51,371 nt of DNA, from assembly GCA_964490895.1 (NCBI GenBank), contig CAZBEI010000088.1, forward strand, positions 1-51,371, read 5' to 3'. Below are positions 1 through 8,295 of this stretch, one piece after another; the stretch's first letter is position 1, and the number at the start of each line of letters is the position of its first letter. The stretch is from JACRAO01 sp964490895. GTDB lineage: Bacteria > Bdellovibrionota > UBA1018. The notes below the pieces were generated by a model that was given only the letters and a program-made list of their open reading frames with translations, did no database searches and was not told where the DNA came from. The position numbers and the translations under genes are program-made.

Positions 1-102
1 GCCAGCTATCTCTCCACCATGAGAAAGCAAGGGGAAAGTTTATTAGAAGCTATTCATGCTGTTTTCCTGGGCCAACCAATCCCTATTGCTCAACCCCCCT
101 AG
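1..102 (+). CDS. C-terminal end of a probable IS66-type transposase (partial)
   Basis: The window opens inside a reading frame that runs 33 codons to a TAG at 100-102. The visible residues include SYLSTMRKQGESL and FLGQPIPI, which resemble the C-terminal end of IS66-family (TnpC) transposases, where a Ser-Tyr...Arg-Lys-Gln segment precedes a short Gly-Pro tail. The stop is followed immediately by a 39-bp sequence that recurs at 1666-1704 and looks like an element end. Family assignment rests on 33 residues, so it is tentative. Whether the full element is intact lies outside the window. Confidence 0.5.
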   Translation, partial: ASYLSTMRKQGESLLEAIHAVFLGQPIPIAQPP

Positions 103-140
103 TTTTTACACCGAGCCTGAAGAATGAGGCTGAACAGTCA
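102..140. repeat. Element-end repeat, copy 1
   Basis: A 39-bp sequence starting on the last base of the transposase stop codon. It matches 1666-1704 in the same orientation with 3 mismatches. It contains a small dyad (agcct...aggct). Read on the other strand with the next base it starts gtgactgttcag, broadly like IS66-family ends. Its position directly after the transposase suggests the right end of that element. Confidence 0.6.
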
Positions 141-203
141 CCCTAATTTTAAAATGAAAATTGTTATTAGTGTACTAAGGACTAGTGACAAAATAAACGA
201 GTT

Positions 204-635
204 TTAAGCAGCCAAGAGCTCGTCCATTGAAAACTTAGGAAAAATTCTTTTAAGTCTGCTAATAGTTTCTAGCTCTGGGTTGGCCATTTTTGGATTTTCA
301 AGTCTTTGGTAATTAAATATATTCTTCATCCCCAGTTTTTCTGAAATTTGTTTTTGTGTCATCCCATTTTTAAGCCGAAACTGTCTTAAATAAAAAGAAA
401 ATGCAATTCTTGGATGAACAAGAACAGAAGTAATGTTTTTTTCTGTCATTTTTTTTCGAGGTAACGGAAAGATAATTTTTGAATTCACAGGTTCATTTAA
501 AAAAAGGTTCAAAGCATCCTGCATGTTTTTATTTAACTCTTTCCATGAATCAGCCTGAGTTTTACAGCCTTTTAACTCTATGCATTCTGCCCAAAATCCA
601 TTTTTTTCTTTATGTGTCTTAAAATGAAATTTCAT
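204..635 (-). CDS. hicB: HicB-family antitoxin with C-terminal helix-turn-helix
   Basis: A protein of 143 aa. Residues 1-60 look like the partially degraded RNase-H-like HicB fold, with the GFWAECIELKGCKTQA strand region and a following helix NMQDALNLFL. Residues 80-135 form an XRE-type helix-turn-helix (LRQFRLKNGMTQKQISEKLG). In the family, HicB binds and masks the HicA mRNA interferase, and the HTH represses its own promoter. The ATG at 633-635 overlaps the hicA stop by 4 bp, so the two genes are translationally coupled with toxin first. A perfect inverted repeat upstream of hicA (828-849) is the likely operator. The locus sits between two element-end repeats, consistent with acquisition. 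Confidence 0.8.
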   Translation of the reverse strand: MKFHFKTHKEKNGFWAECIELKGCKTQADSWKELNKNMQDALNLFLNEPVNSKIIFPLPRKKMTEKNITSVLVHPRIAFSFYLRQFRLKNGMTQKQISEKLGMKNIFNYQRLENPKMANPELETISRLKRIFPKFSMDELLAA

Positions 636-820
636 TTTGACTCCTTTGCGATGAGCCGCTTTAATAATGCTCTTTCTAATCCTTTTTTTAATTCCTTATG
701 CATTGGGATTGTTTCTCTTAGTTTATCCTTTCCAATAATAATGTGGCTCCCTTTTTGCCTGAGCACTTTCCACCCAGCTTGTTCGTAAAGTCTAAGGATG
801 TCTTTACCGCTAAGAGGCAT
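632..820 (-). CDS. hicA: HicA-family mRNA interferase toxin
   Basis: A protein of 62 aa from the ATG at 818-820 (starting MPLSGKDILRLYEQAGW). A TTG five codons upstream is open, but the ATG start matches the family N-terminus and length. The dsRBD-like fold and the catalytic histidine are visible in KGSHIIIGK, followed by the basic helix KGLERALLKRLI. HicA cleaves mRNA and is neutralised by the HicB encoded immediately downstream with a 4-bp overlap. No strong Shine-Dalgarno precedes the ATG, which may limit toxin synthesis. Assignment is from motif and gene pairing. Confidence 0.8.
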   Translation of the reverse strand: MPLSGKDILRLYEQAGWKVLRQKGSHIIIGKDKLRETIPMHKELKKGLERALLKRLIAKESK

Positions 821-827
821 AATTGAT

Positions 828-849
828 AATACCAATTTTGATTGGTATT
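828..849. promoter_or_regulatory. Palindromic operator candidate for hicAB
   Basis: A perfect 9-bp inverted repeat, aataccaat-tttg-attggtatt, lies 8 bp upstream of the hicA ATG and within the hicAB/acyltransferase divergent region. HTH-bearing HicB proteins usually bind such a palindrome to repress their operon. Overlap with the alternative TTG start of hicA argues that the ATG at 820 is the true start. Confidence 0.6.
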
Positions 850-886
850 TGCAATTGTTAAAAAAAAGTGATTAGTACTGGTCCTA

Positions 887-1579
887 ATGAAGCGACCCTT
901 TTGGGCACATCCTTTGTTTTTTGATTTGATCACCTTGGTGGTTTCTCTGGGGTTTGGTTTCCTTGCGGCGCTCCCTTTTTATTTTCTTTGGATTGAGGTT
1001 CATGGTTTTCATCCTTTGCTACAATTATTGTTTTTTGTTTTTGTCTTTTTGACTTACCCTCTTTCTTTTCTTTTGGTGGTTGCAGGGTATAAAAAAATAA
1101 GGGGATTTAAAATAGAGAGTGATGTTTTTTTGACTGATAATCACCCACAAAAAACGTTTCGGCTCTTAAGAGAAGTTTTTTTTAATAATTTTACTCTGAG
1201 TTTATTTCTTCCTCATTTTAATCATTTTTTTGGATTTCAAACTCTTTATTATCGAATGATGGGAGCTAAAATCGGAAAAAATGTCATTTTTGGCCGTGAC
1301 ATTTTAATCCATGATTTTTGCTTACTCGAAATTGGGGATGACGTGAGTTTTGGGCAGTCCTGTCAGCTGACAGGACATATTCACTCTCGCCCGGGTAAGA
1401 TGATTCAAGGCAAAATCAGCATCGGTAAAAATACCATGATTGGTGCCCACGTTTTTATTTCCCCTGATGTCAAAATAGGAGTCCATTGCGTGATTGGACT
1501 TTATTCTCTGATTTTACCAGGGGCGGTGATTTCGGATGGAACTTATGTGCCACCTCACTCCGTTTGTAGGAAAAAATAA
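887..1579 (+). CDS. Membrane-anchored hexapeptide-repeat acyltransferase
   Basis: A protein of 230 aa. Two hydrophobic helices at about residues 10-35 and 43-68 are followed by a soluble part. From about residue 125 there are imperfect hexapeptide repeats (GAKIGKNVIFG, IGDDVSFG, ISIGKNTMIGAHVFISPDVKIG) typical of left-handed parallel beta-helix acyltransferases. A His in TGHIHSRPGK could be the catalytic base, but this is inference. The donor and acceptor are unknown. It is divergent from hicAB and bracketed with it by two element-end repeats. The start has a weak ribosome binding site. Specific function is not assignable. Confidence 0.75.
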   Translation: MKRPFWAHPLFFDLITLVVSLGFGFLAALPFYFLWIEVHGFHPLLQLLFFVFVFLTYPLSFLLVVAGYKKIRGFKIESDVFLTDNHPQKTFRLLREVFFNNFTLSLFLPHFNHFFGFQTLYYRMMGAKIGKNVIFGRDILIHDFCLLEIGDDVSFGQSCQLTGHIHSRPGKMIQGKISIGKNTMIGAHVFISPDVKIGVHCVIGLYSLILPGAVISDGTYVPPHSVCRKK

Positions 1580-1612
1580 AAAAAGCCTACCTTATTTTTT
1601 TATCCAATGATC

Positions 1613-1632
1613 ACCCCGGCGGCCACCGGGGT
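1613..1632. repeat. GC-rich hairpin
   Basis: Inverted repeat accccgg-cggcca-ccggggt, 7-bp arms with a 6-nt loop, in the 196-bp gap between the acyltransferase and purM. It has no T-run on the plus side, so it is not an obvious terminator for the acyltransferase. It may belong to the element remnant that ends at 1704. Confidence 0.4.
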
Positions 1633-1665
1633 CCATCGCTTAGTGTGAAGTGGTCAGGGGACTCC

Positions 1666-1704
1666 GTTTTTACGCAGAGCCTGCAGAATGAGGCTGAACA
1701 GTCA
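1666..1704. repeat. Element-end repeat, copy 2
   Basis: Second copy of the 39-bp sequence found at 102-140, same orientation, 36 of 39 bases identical. No transposase remains beside it. It is either a solo element end left by deletion or a short non-autonomous remnant. The two copies bracket hicAB and the acyltransferase. Confidence 0.6.
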
Positions 1705-1775
1705 AAAATAAATTAATTCGATCAACTAAAATACGAAGCTGGAGTGAAAGTCTGACTTATGGCATAGAAGTATGA

Positions 1776-2795
1776 ATGCCCTCTCTCAATTATGTAAAAT
1801 CAGGAGTGAATCGAAAAAAAGCTGACCTCTTTGTAGATAAAATTGCTCTGCTTTCTCAGAGGGTCAAAAGCTCAAAGGTTTTAGCCTCTGTTGGAGGCTA
1901 TGCGTCTCTCTATGAGCTCAACAAAAATCTTATTTTGGCGGCGACAACGGACGGAGTGGGGACAAAGTTAAAATTGGCTTTTGAGCTCAATAATCACAAA
2001 ACCGTAGGGATTGATTTAGTGGCCATGTCGATCAATGATCTTCTTTGCGTAGGAGCAAAACCCTTATTTTTTTTAGATTACTTTGCCACAAGCAAACTCA
2101 ATCTTAAGACTGCACAAGGAGTAATGGAAGGCATTGTAGAGGGTTGTCATCTGGCGGGGTGTTCCCTGGTCGGGGGAGAAACAGCAGAGATGCCAGGGTT
2201 TTATTCGCGAGGCGAATACGATTTAGCAGGATTTGCAGTGGGGATGGTTTCGAAAAAAGCCATTCTCCCTAAAAAAGACATTCGTCCGGGGGATCTTATT
2301 TTAGGAATTGCCTCCAGTGGTTGCCACAGCAATGGATATAGTTTGTTGAGAAAATTATTGCCCAATAAAAATCAATCCAAAGAGCTTTTAACTCCCACTA
2401 GGATTTATGCAAAAATGCTTTTGCCTTTGATCGAGAAAAATCTTTTTAAGGGATTCGCCCACATCACAGGATCAGGTTTTTTGAATGTTCCGCGGATATC
2501 TGAAAAAGTCAGTTACGAGATCAAGTTGCCTCCACGTGACGAAACTCCTCTTATTTTTAACTGGGTGTGCGAAAAAAGCCAACTTTCGTTATCAGAACTT
2601 GCCCAAACATTTAATTTGGGAGTGGGGATGGTGGGGGTTTTAGCTCAAAAGAACAAGGCACAAGTTTTCGAATATTTTAAAAATAAAAACGAAAAAGTGT
2701 GGGTTTTAGGACGGGTTGTTCCAAAAAGACCTGGAAAGGGGTCCGAAGTTTTTGTACAAGATAGACGAGAATCAGCCATTCTCAGTTTTGCATGA
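1776..2795 (+). CDS. purM: Phosphoribosylformylglycinamidine cyclo-ligase (AIR synthetase)
   Basis: A protein of 339 aa, normal family length. It performs the ATP-dependent closure of FGAM to aminoimidazole ribotide in purine synthesis in the cytosol. Diagnostic blocks are DGVGTK at residues 59-64, the helix GIDLVAMSINDLL, GGETAEMPG at 133-141, and SSGCHSNGYSL. ATG at 1776 is chosen because it gives the usual short N-terminus (YVKSGVNRKKAD). It follows the element-end repeat by 70 bp. The next gene overlaps its 3' end, so purM and the addAB-like pair are probably cotranscribed. Confidence 0.97.
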   Translation: MPSLNYVKSGVNRKKADLFVDKIALLSQRVKSSKVLASVGGYASLYELNKNLILAATTDGVGTKLKLAFELNNHKTVGIDLVAMSINDLLCVGAKPLFFLDYFATSKLNLKTAQGVMEGIVEGCHLAGCSLVGGETAEMPGFYSRGEYDLAGFAVGMVSKKAILPKKDIRPGDLILGIASSGCHSNGYSLLRKLLPNKNQSKELLTPTRIYAKMLLPLIEKNLFKGFAHITGSGFLNVPRISEKVSYEIKLPPRDETPLIFNWVCEKSQLSLSELAQTFNLGVGMVGVLAQKNKAQVFEYFKNKNEKVWVLGRVVPKRPGKGSEVFVQDRRESAILSFA

Positions 2796-5427
2796 AATTT
2801 CTTTTCACAAAAAACTAAGTGGGCTTTGCCCAAAAGCTTGGGTCTGTGTAGATTCGGGGTTTTCTCGTGAGGAGATGAAAGAAATTTTGACAACTCAGGG
2901 ATTGCCTCTTGCAGGCAATGTCCTACTTCAGATTGAAGACCTTTGTTTTTTTATCATTACTCTCTCTATGTCTCGCCCTGCGAAAGTATTAAGCCCTATG
3001 GCAAGACAAGAAGTCTTAAAGCTTTTGATGAGCGAAAAGAGAATTTCGTCACAGCTTCCAGAATTAAAACGCCTCAAGAGGAATCCAGATTTTTTTAAAA
3101 AATTAGATCGTTCTTTGCAGCAGGGGAGAAAAACTTTTTCAAATTATGAAGAAGACTATGTTTTTGAACAAAAACTTTTACAGATGGCCCTCAAAAATCC
3201 ACTGCGAGCTGAGCTTAAGATTTTGACTGAGGCGTACGAGGCATGGCTAGATGCCATGGAGGTTTATGACCTCCCGCTTCTTTTAAAAGAAGCAGTTGCA
3301 AAGCTCGAAAGCGGGCTCCCTCCTGATTTTTTCCCTATCGAAGAAATTTTTCATTTTTCTTATCAAACCAAGGAAAGTTTAGAGGACTTATTTTGGGACT
3401 TACTCTCCAAAGTGATTGCTATAAAAAAGATAAAGCCCACAGGTGAGATCCAACCCAAATCTATTCCTATCTTGGAAAACTGGCACACTTTTGATGATGC
3501 GGCAGAGGCATTGGCCGAAAATCTATGTCATGACTTTGAGGATCAGGCGATTCTTATCCCTGACTCTCCGGCCATTAGAAGGAGTTTGTTTCGAGCTCTC
3601 GGTGATGCTCAAATTCCAGTGAGCAATCTTCGAGATCCCACCCAAATTAAAATGAATGAGGGTGTCAAGTGCATGCTCCTGCCTTTAGAGTTATGTGCAA
3701 AAAATTTTGAAAGAGAGAAGGTTCTCAGTTGGTGCAAATGGAATCCAAAATTTTATACGCAAGAGATTATCTCTGAAATAAGCGCAAGAGGAATAAAAAA
3801 AGGACTTCCATTTTATAAGGGGGGACGCTTAAGTCTCCTCTACGATGCCCTTTTGGGTGTATCCAATGTTTTTACTGGCAAAAAAACAGTTGCCGAAGTA
3901 GCACAAGTCCATCTTCGGTGGCTCAAAGTTCAAACCAAAGACCAAAGCCTGAGTTGGCTTTTTCCTTTTTCTGAAAAAATCTGGGAAGAGTTACAGGAAG
4001 ATTTTAATTTAGTAGGGTTGTCTCAAAAGAAAGCTCCCCTTTTATTTTGGCTTGAGCGATTGCGAGTGAGACTCTTAGAAGCTTCTCCACCTGCAAGTGC
4101 CCTTAAAACTACAAATGGGATTGAAGTACATCGTTTGGGGCAGATTTCCCTTAAGAAATTTAAAAAAATCTATCTTTTCGGAATCCCTCCCTCTTACCTC
4201 TCGGATGTAAAAGGAGGTGACTATTGGTTTACTCAAACAGAAAGAGAGCTTTTGTCTCAAGAATTTTTAGTCTCCTCTACTGAAAAGAAGAGAGAAGAAA
4301 AAAAACTTTCTCTAAAAAGTTGGATGAGCCGTTCTGACGAAGTTGTTTTTATCAGTTCTCATTACGACTGGGACGGAAGAGAAAGAGAGCCATTAAAAAT
4401 TTTATTTTTAGATTTAGGCATGCATCAGACCTTGCCTCTCGAAAAAGGGGCTCACCCCAGATTTTTAAAGAGTTTAGGTCCAATAAGAAGCTGCCCGCCT
4501 TTAGAATTTAAGCTCCATGCGACAGGGCCAGAGACTAGAAAAAACAAAATCTCTGCGTCCGTCATTGATTATTATTCTAGGTGTGCTTTTCTTGCCCTCG
4601 GAGCCGGGAGGTGGAAGCTTTGGGACCAAAGAAAACCTGGCATCGAACCCTGGCCTGAAGTGAAAGGCAGGATTTTGCACTTGGCGCTTAGGATTTTGAA
4701 AGAGTCACCACCCTCTATTGGACCCTCTATTGGGCCCTTTATTGGGTCCTTGCTTAGGCCCTCACTTGAGCAAGCTTTGGAGCAAGCTTGGCAAAAAGAA
4801 ACTCCAAGAGGCATGTGGAGGGGGCCCAAACACGAAGCATTTGTAAAGAGAAAGTATCTAAAAATTTTAGAGAGATTTGCAGAGACAGAGCAAACTTACC
4901 TAGAGCGTTCTCAGGCAAAAGTTTTAAGCCTAGAAGGCCCTGAGCTCAAGCTTGAGTTCCCACAGTTTGAAATCACAGGAATTCCAGATCGAATAGACGA
5001 AAATGAAAATGGTTTATTTGTTATGGACTATAAAACAGCCTCTCAGTTGCCACATGGAGTGGAAATGATTGAAGCAGGGTATCGCCTGCAACTTCCTTTT
5101 TATGCAATTGCAGCGCAGGCCTTGTTTAAAAAAAAGGTCGTTGGAGTTCAATTTATTCAACTCAATAAAGAGGCAAGTCGAGGCCAGGGGGTTTTTTTTA
5201 GTCCCTACAATGGAAAACACTCAGGGTGTTTTACAAACTCCCGCTCAAAATTAAATGTCTTAGATCAAGATATTGACAGCGCCTGGAAAAAAGCGCTTGA
5301 AAATATTGTGAGTGTTGCAGAAAAATACTCTCAGGGCTTTTTCGAGGTCAAGCCGCAGAAAGAAACAGAGTGTCGGTTTTGTGCGTTTCAGGATCTCTGC
5401 GGTAAAAAAAGAGCAGGGGTGTCTTGA
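2788..5427 (+). CDS. AddB-like PD-(D/E)XK nuclease / inactivated helicase subunit
   Basis: About 879 aa. The C-terminal third is an AddB/RecB-type PD-(D/E)XK nuclease: GIPDRID near residue 731 and MDYKT near 748. Four cysteines are placed to hold a 4Fe-4S cluster, one at SRCAF near residue 598 and three in CRFCAFQDLC near 861. The large N-terminal part has no convincing Walker A, as in AddB. With the AddA-like protein encoded next (1-bp overlap) it should resect double-strand breaks. The start is uncertain: the frame is open to a TTG at 2716 deep in purM, TTG at 2788 overlaps purM by 8 bp, and the first ATG is at 2875. A degenerate 12-bp tandem repeat lies at 4711-4758. Confidence 0.8.
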   Translation: MHEISFHKKLSGLCPKAWVCVDSGFSREEMKEILTTQGLPLAGNVLLQIEDLCFFIITLSMSRPAKVLSPMARQEVLKLLMSEKRISSQLPELKRLKRNPDFFKKLDRSLQQGRKTFSNYEEDYVFEQKLLQMALKNPLRAELKILTEAYEAWLDAMEVYDLPLLLKEAVAKLESGLPPDFFPIEEIFHFSYQTKESLEDLFWDLLSKVIAIKKIKPTGEIQPKSIPILENWHTFDDAAEALAENLCHDFEDQAILIPDSPAIRRSLFRALGDAQIPVSNLRDPTQIKMNEGVKCMLLPLELCAKNFEREKVLSWCKWNPKFYTQEIISEISARGIKKGLPFYKGGRLSLLYDALLGVSNVFTGKKTVAEVAQVHLRWLKVQTKDQSLSWLFPFSEKIWEELQEDFNLVGLSQKKAPLLFWLERLRVRLLEASPPASALKTTNGIEVHRLGQISLKKFKKIYLFGIPPSYLSDVKGGDYWFTQTERELLSQEFLVSSTEKKREEKKLSLKSWMSRSDEVVFISSHYDWDGREREPLKILFLDLGMHQTLPLEKGAHPRFLKSLGPIRSCPPLEFKLHATGPETRKNKISASVIDYYSRCAFLALGAGRWKLWDQRKPGIEPWPEVKGRILHLALRILKESPPSIGPSIGPFIGSLLRPSLEQALEQAWQKETPRGMWRGPKHEAFVKRKYLKILERFAETEQTYLERSQAKVLSLEGPELKLEFPQFEITGIPDRIDENENGLFVMDYKTASQLPHGVEMIEAGYRLQLPFYAIAAQALFKKKVVGVQFIQLNKEASRGQGVFFSPYNGKHSGCFTNSRSKLNVLDQDIDSAWKKALENIVSVAEKYSQGFFEVKPQKETECRFCAFQDLCGKKRAGVS
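4711..4758 (+). repeat. Degenerate 12-bp tandem repeat in the addB-like gene
   Basis: Four adjacent 12-bp units (ccctctattgga, ccctctattggg, ccctttattggg, tccttgcttagg) encode PSIG/PFIG/SLLR-type tetrads. The unit length keeps frame, so the array changes only a loop of the protein. Confidence 0.75.
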
Positions 5428-8228
5428 TGGAACTGACCCAAGAGCAAAATGAGATTATTGAGTCCATTGGAAAAGGACTTTCTATTTTAGCAGGCGCAGG
5501 TTCTGGAAAAACCACAACACTTGTTTTAAAATGCATTTCCGCCCTTCAAAAAAACCCGCACTCTAGACTCATTGCTGTTTCGTTTACTGAAAAATCTGCT
5601 CGAGATCTAAAAGAAAAATTAGCTCAGGCTTTTTATCTCAATCCAAGCTTAGGTTCTTTTCACAAACATTGGGTTCTGACAATCCATGGGCTCTGTGCGG
5701 CTATTTTAAGAGAGTATCCCCGCAGGGCCCAATTTGATGGAGAGGAGAGGATTTTATCGGGTTCAGAGTCTCAGCTTCTTTGGGAGGAGGTGATGATGGA
5801 GCTTCTCTGGGAGAGGGAGTTGCCCAAAGACATTCAAACAGCGCTCGAAGTTTTATTGGCAAGAGAAACTCCAGAGAGTCTTATGGATTTACTTTCCCGA
5901 ATAAAAGAAACGGCTTGCTTTGGAACTCTCAAATGCCTTTTGGAGTCATCCGATAATGACTCCAAATCATTAGGGAGCCTCAGTCATTTTTTTTTAGAGT
6001 ATTACCAGCAGATTAAAAAAAGAAAAGGAGTTTTAGATTTTCAGGATTTAGAAAGAGGGGCAGGTGTCATCCTCAGTGACCCTGAAATTCAAAAGATTTA
6101 TCAAAAACGATTTGATTTTATTTTAGTCGATGAGTTTCAAGACACCAACCCTGTTCAAGCCGAAATGCTTTGGAAGTTAGCTAAACCTGACCTTTCGAAT
6201 CTCTGTGTTGTAGGAGACCCTAAACAATCCATTTATAGATTTCGTGACGCCGATGTCAGCGTTTTCCAGGACTATTGCAGAAAACTGCCTCTGCGATTTT
6301 CGCTCAGTCAAAATTTTAGGAGCCCACCGGAGATCTTGGAGTTGGTAAACGATGTTTGTGGGAAAGCGTTTCCAGAAACTTCACAGTCTTACGAAGCTTT
6401 GAGATCGAGCCGAGAGCGCTCCCTAGAAAACCCGGTAGAGTACCTGAGTGTAGAAAGTCCTACAGACCTTGCCCATTGGATTTTGTCTCAAGTGCTTCCT
6501 TTTGGAGACATGGCTTTGATCTTGCGGAAAATCAGAGGAAACGAAAAATGGATCAAGGCGCTCACGCAAGCTGGCATCCCTATTGCCATCGGAAGTGGCG
6601 GGCTTTTTTGGGAAGATCCTCGTGTTCGTGAGCTGACTGCTTTTTTGAGATGGTGGGACAATCCTTCGCAAAGTTTATCGGCAGCTATTTTTTTACGCTC
6701 GCCTTGGGTGGGGATCCAAGATCTTGTGTTAGATGAGTGGGTGAGGCAGGATCCCAGTTTCGTAAAACCTTTTTTTGAATCTTCTCACCCCTTGGCAGTT
6801 CTGTTGTCACCATTAAAGAGCAAAATGCTTCGTCCCGGAGAGCTTTTGCTCCATTTGCTCAGTGCAGAAAATGAACACGAATGTGGTATCCAGCTCTTAG
6901 GACTCTGGCATCGAGCCGAAGAGCTTTCGGGGCGTGGATTTGATTTTCACGAAGTGGTCGAAGAGTTTTCGCGACTAAAAGAGAGCAAACAAAGAGAGAG
7001 CGAAATTCCACCCCCCAAAAACGAAGGGCATTTGCAGGTTCTCACCATTCATGGAGCCAAGGGATTGGAGTTTCCCTGTGTGATTTTAGTTGATTTTAAT
7101 GACAAACCTACACGAATGCCTGACACCCCACTTCTTTATTGGGATCGAAAGAAAGGAGTTTTTTTAGCGCACAGAGACCCTCAGGGAGAACGTCTCAAAA
7201 GCGACCCAGAAGAGCTCGATTGGAAAAATATAGAAAAACAAAAACACCTTGCAGAGAGCATGCGGCTTTTTTATGTTGCACTTACAAGAGCTCAGGAAAA
7301 ATTAGTTTTAGTTTTCAAAAGTGCAGAAGAAAAACGTGAAATTATCTCAACGGAAGTTTATAAAAAAGACGACTGGAGAGGATGGCTGGAATGCGAACGG
7401 CTGATCACACCCGAGAAAGTAAGGGCTCAAGGTCCAGTAAGATTTGAAAATGATAAAGATCTAACACCCTTTGTAAAGAGCCCACACACGCGGATTTCTT
7501 TTACCCTAAAGCGCACCCGGCATTCGGTGACGGAGTGGATGCTGCTCTCGCGTTGCCCGAGGGCCTATGAGTGGACTTATATCAGGCCTGTGTTGTCAGC
7601 TCAAAAAGACGAAAATCTGAGTGCACAAGAAATGGGCATGACAATGGGCACAAAGATCCATGAGATTTTACACCATGGAAAAACAGAAGAGCTTAGGGAA
7701 CTCGAAAAAAATCTCACAAAAGATCAGATCCATTCTCAAGCCATCGAAGATTTTATCAATCACTCTGCTTGGATGAAACCTTCGAATAAAGAGAGTGGAA
7801 GAAAGGTTTGGAGTGAACTGCAGTTTGAAGTCCCAGTTTTAGGACAGGTTTTAGTGGGCACCATGGATCGATTGATCGAAGAAAAGGGTCGGTTTACAAT
7901 TCTTGATTATAAAATCACTCAAAAGACAAAATCACAAAAAACCCTTTTAGAGACATATCAAATCCAACTGCAAATTTATAAAGAAGCATTAGAAATATTA
8001 GAACCTCGCTCTAGGGGAACAATCGAGTGCCATTTAGTTCAAATCTCACCCGAAAGCATTGAATCAGTGCAAGTGCCCATGAACTCAGAATCCGTGAGCC
8101 ACTCCTTAGTGCGTTTGTCAGACGAAATCATTCAGGGCAAGCCAGGGCTGCCTCGTCCTGGACTTCACTGTCGATACTGTGCTTTTCGAGAGGTTTGCGA
8201 TGCGACCCAGTCAAATTTTTGGCAGTAA
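5427..8228 (+). CDS. AddA-like UvrD/Rep helicase-nuclease
   Basis: About 933 aa from ATG at 5427, which overlaps the previous stop by one base. SF1A helicase motifs are clear: Q-motif LTQEQNEII, Walker A GAGSGKTT at residues 23-30, Walker B DEFQD near 235, GDPKQSIYRFRDAD, and VLTIHGAKGLEF near 537. The C-terminus holds a RecB-like nuclease (GTMDRL near 811, LDYK near 825, QLQIYKEAL). It also has its own cysteine set, SRCPRAY near 708 and CRYCAFREVC at about 914-923, which classical AddA lacks. It is the motor and second nuclease of the recombination-repair complex with the upstream gene. Confidence 0.88.
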   Translation: MELTQEQNEIIESIGKGLSILAGAGSGKTTTLVLKCISALQKNPHSRLIAVSFTEKSARDLKEKLAQAFYLNPSLGSFHKHWVLTIHGLCAAILREYPRRAQFDGEERILSGSESQLLWEEVMMELLWERELPKDIQTALEVLLARETPESLMDLLSRIKETACFGTLKCLLESSDNDSKSLGSLSHFFLEYYQQIKKRKGVLDFQDLERGAGVILSDPEIQKIYQKRFDFILVDEFQDTNPVQAEMLWKLAKPDLSNLCVVGDPKQSIYRFRDADVSVFQDYCRKLPLRFSLSQNFRSPPEILELVNDVCGKAFPETSQSYEALRSSRERSLENPVEYLSVESPTDLAHWILSQVLPFGDMALILRKIRGNEKWIKALTQAGIPIAIGSGGLFWEDPRVRELTAFLRWWDNPSQSLSAAIFLRSPWVGIQDLVLDEWVRQDPSFVKPFFESSHPLAVLLSPLKSKMLRPGELLLHLLSAENEHECGIQLLGLWHRAEELSGRGFDFHEVVEEFSRLKESKQRESEIPPPKNEGHLQVLTIHGAKGLEFPCVILVDFNDKPTRMPDTPLLYWDRKKGVFLAHRDPQGERLKSDPEELDWKNIEKQKHLAESMRLFYVALTRAQEKLVLVFKSAEEKREIISTEVYKKDDWRGWLECERLITPEKVRAQGPVRFENDKDLTPFVKSPHTRISFTLKRTRHSVTEWMLLSRCPRAYEWTYIRPVLSAQKDENLSAQEMGMTMGTKIHEILHHGKTEELRELEKNLTKDQIHSQAIEDFINHSAWMKPSNKESGRKVWSELQFEVPVLGQVLVGTMDRLIEEKGRFTILDYKITQKTKSQKTLLETYQIQLQIYKEALEILEPRSRGTIECHLVQISPESIESVQVPMNSESVSHSLVRLSDEIIQGKPGLPRPGLHCRYCAFREVCDATQSNFWQ

Positions 8229-8255
8229 AGCGCAAATGTATTTGAATTAAAAAAC

Positions 8256-8285
8256 TTGCTTGAGTTTGTGACTCCTTGTTAAAAT
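8256..8285 (+). promoter_or_regulatory. Possible promoter ahead of the envelope cluster
   Basis: TTGCTT at 8256-8261 and TAAAAT at 8280-8285 with an 18-bp spacer, in the 67-bp gap between the addA-like gene and the outer-membrane protein gene. The match to sigma-70 consensus is moderate and made by eye. Confidence 0.35.
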
Positions 8286-8295
8286 AGATAAAGTC

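Noticed and set aside
1613..1632. GC-rich hairpin as terminator of the acyltransferase gene
   Set aside because: No T-run follows the stem on the plus strand.
2716..2788. Upstream TTG start for the addB-like gene
   Set aside because: It lies 80 bp inside purM with no ribosome binding site, and the added residues show no family resemblance.
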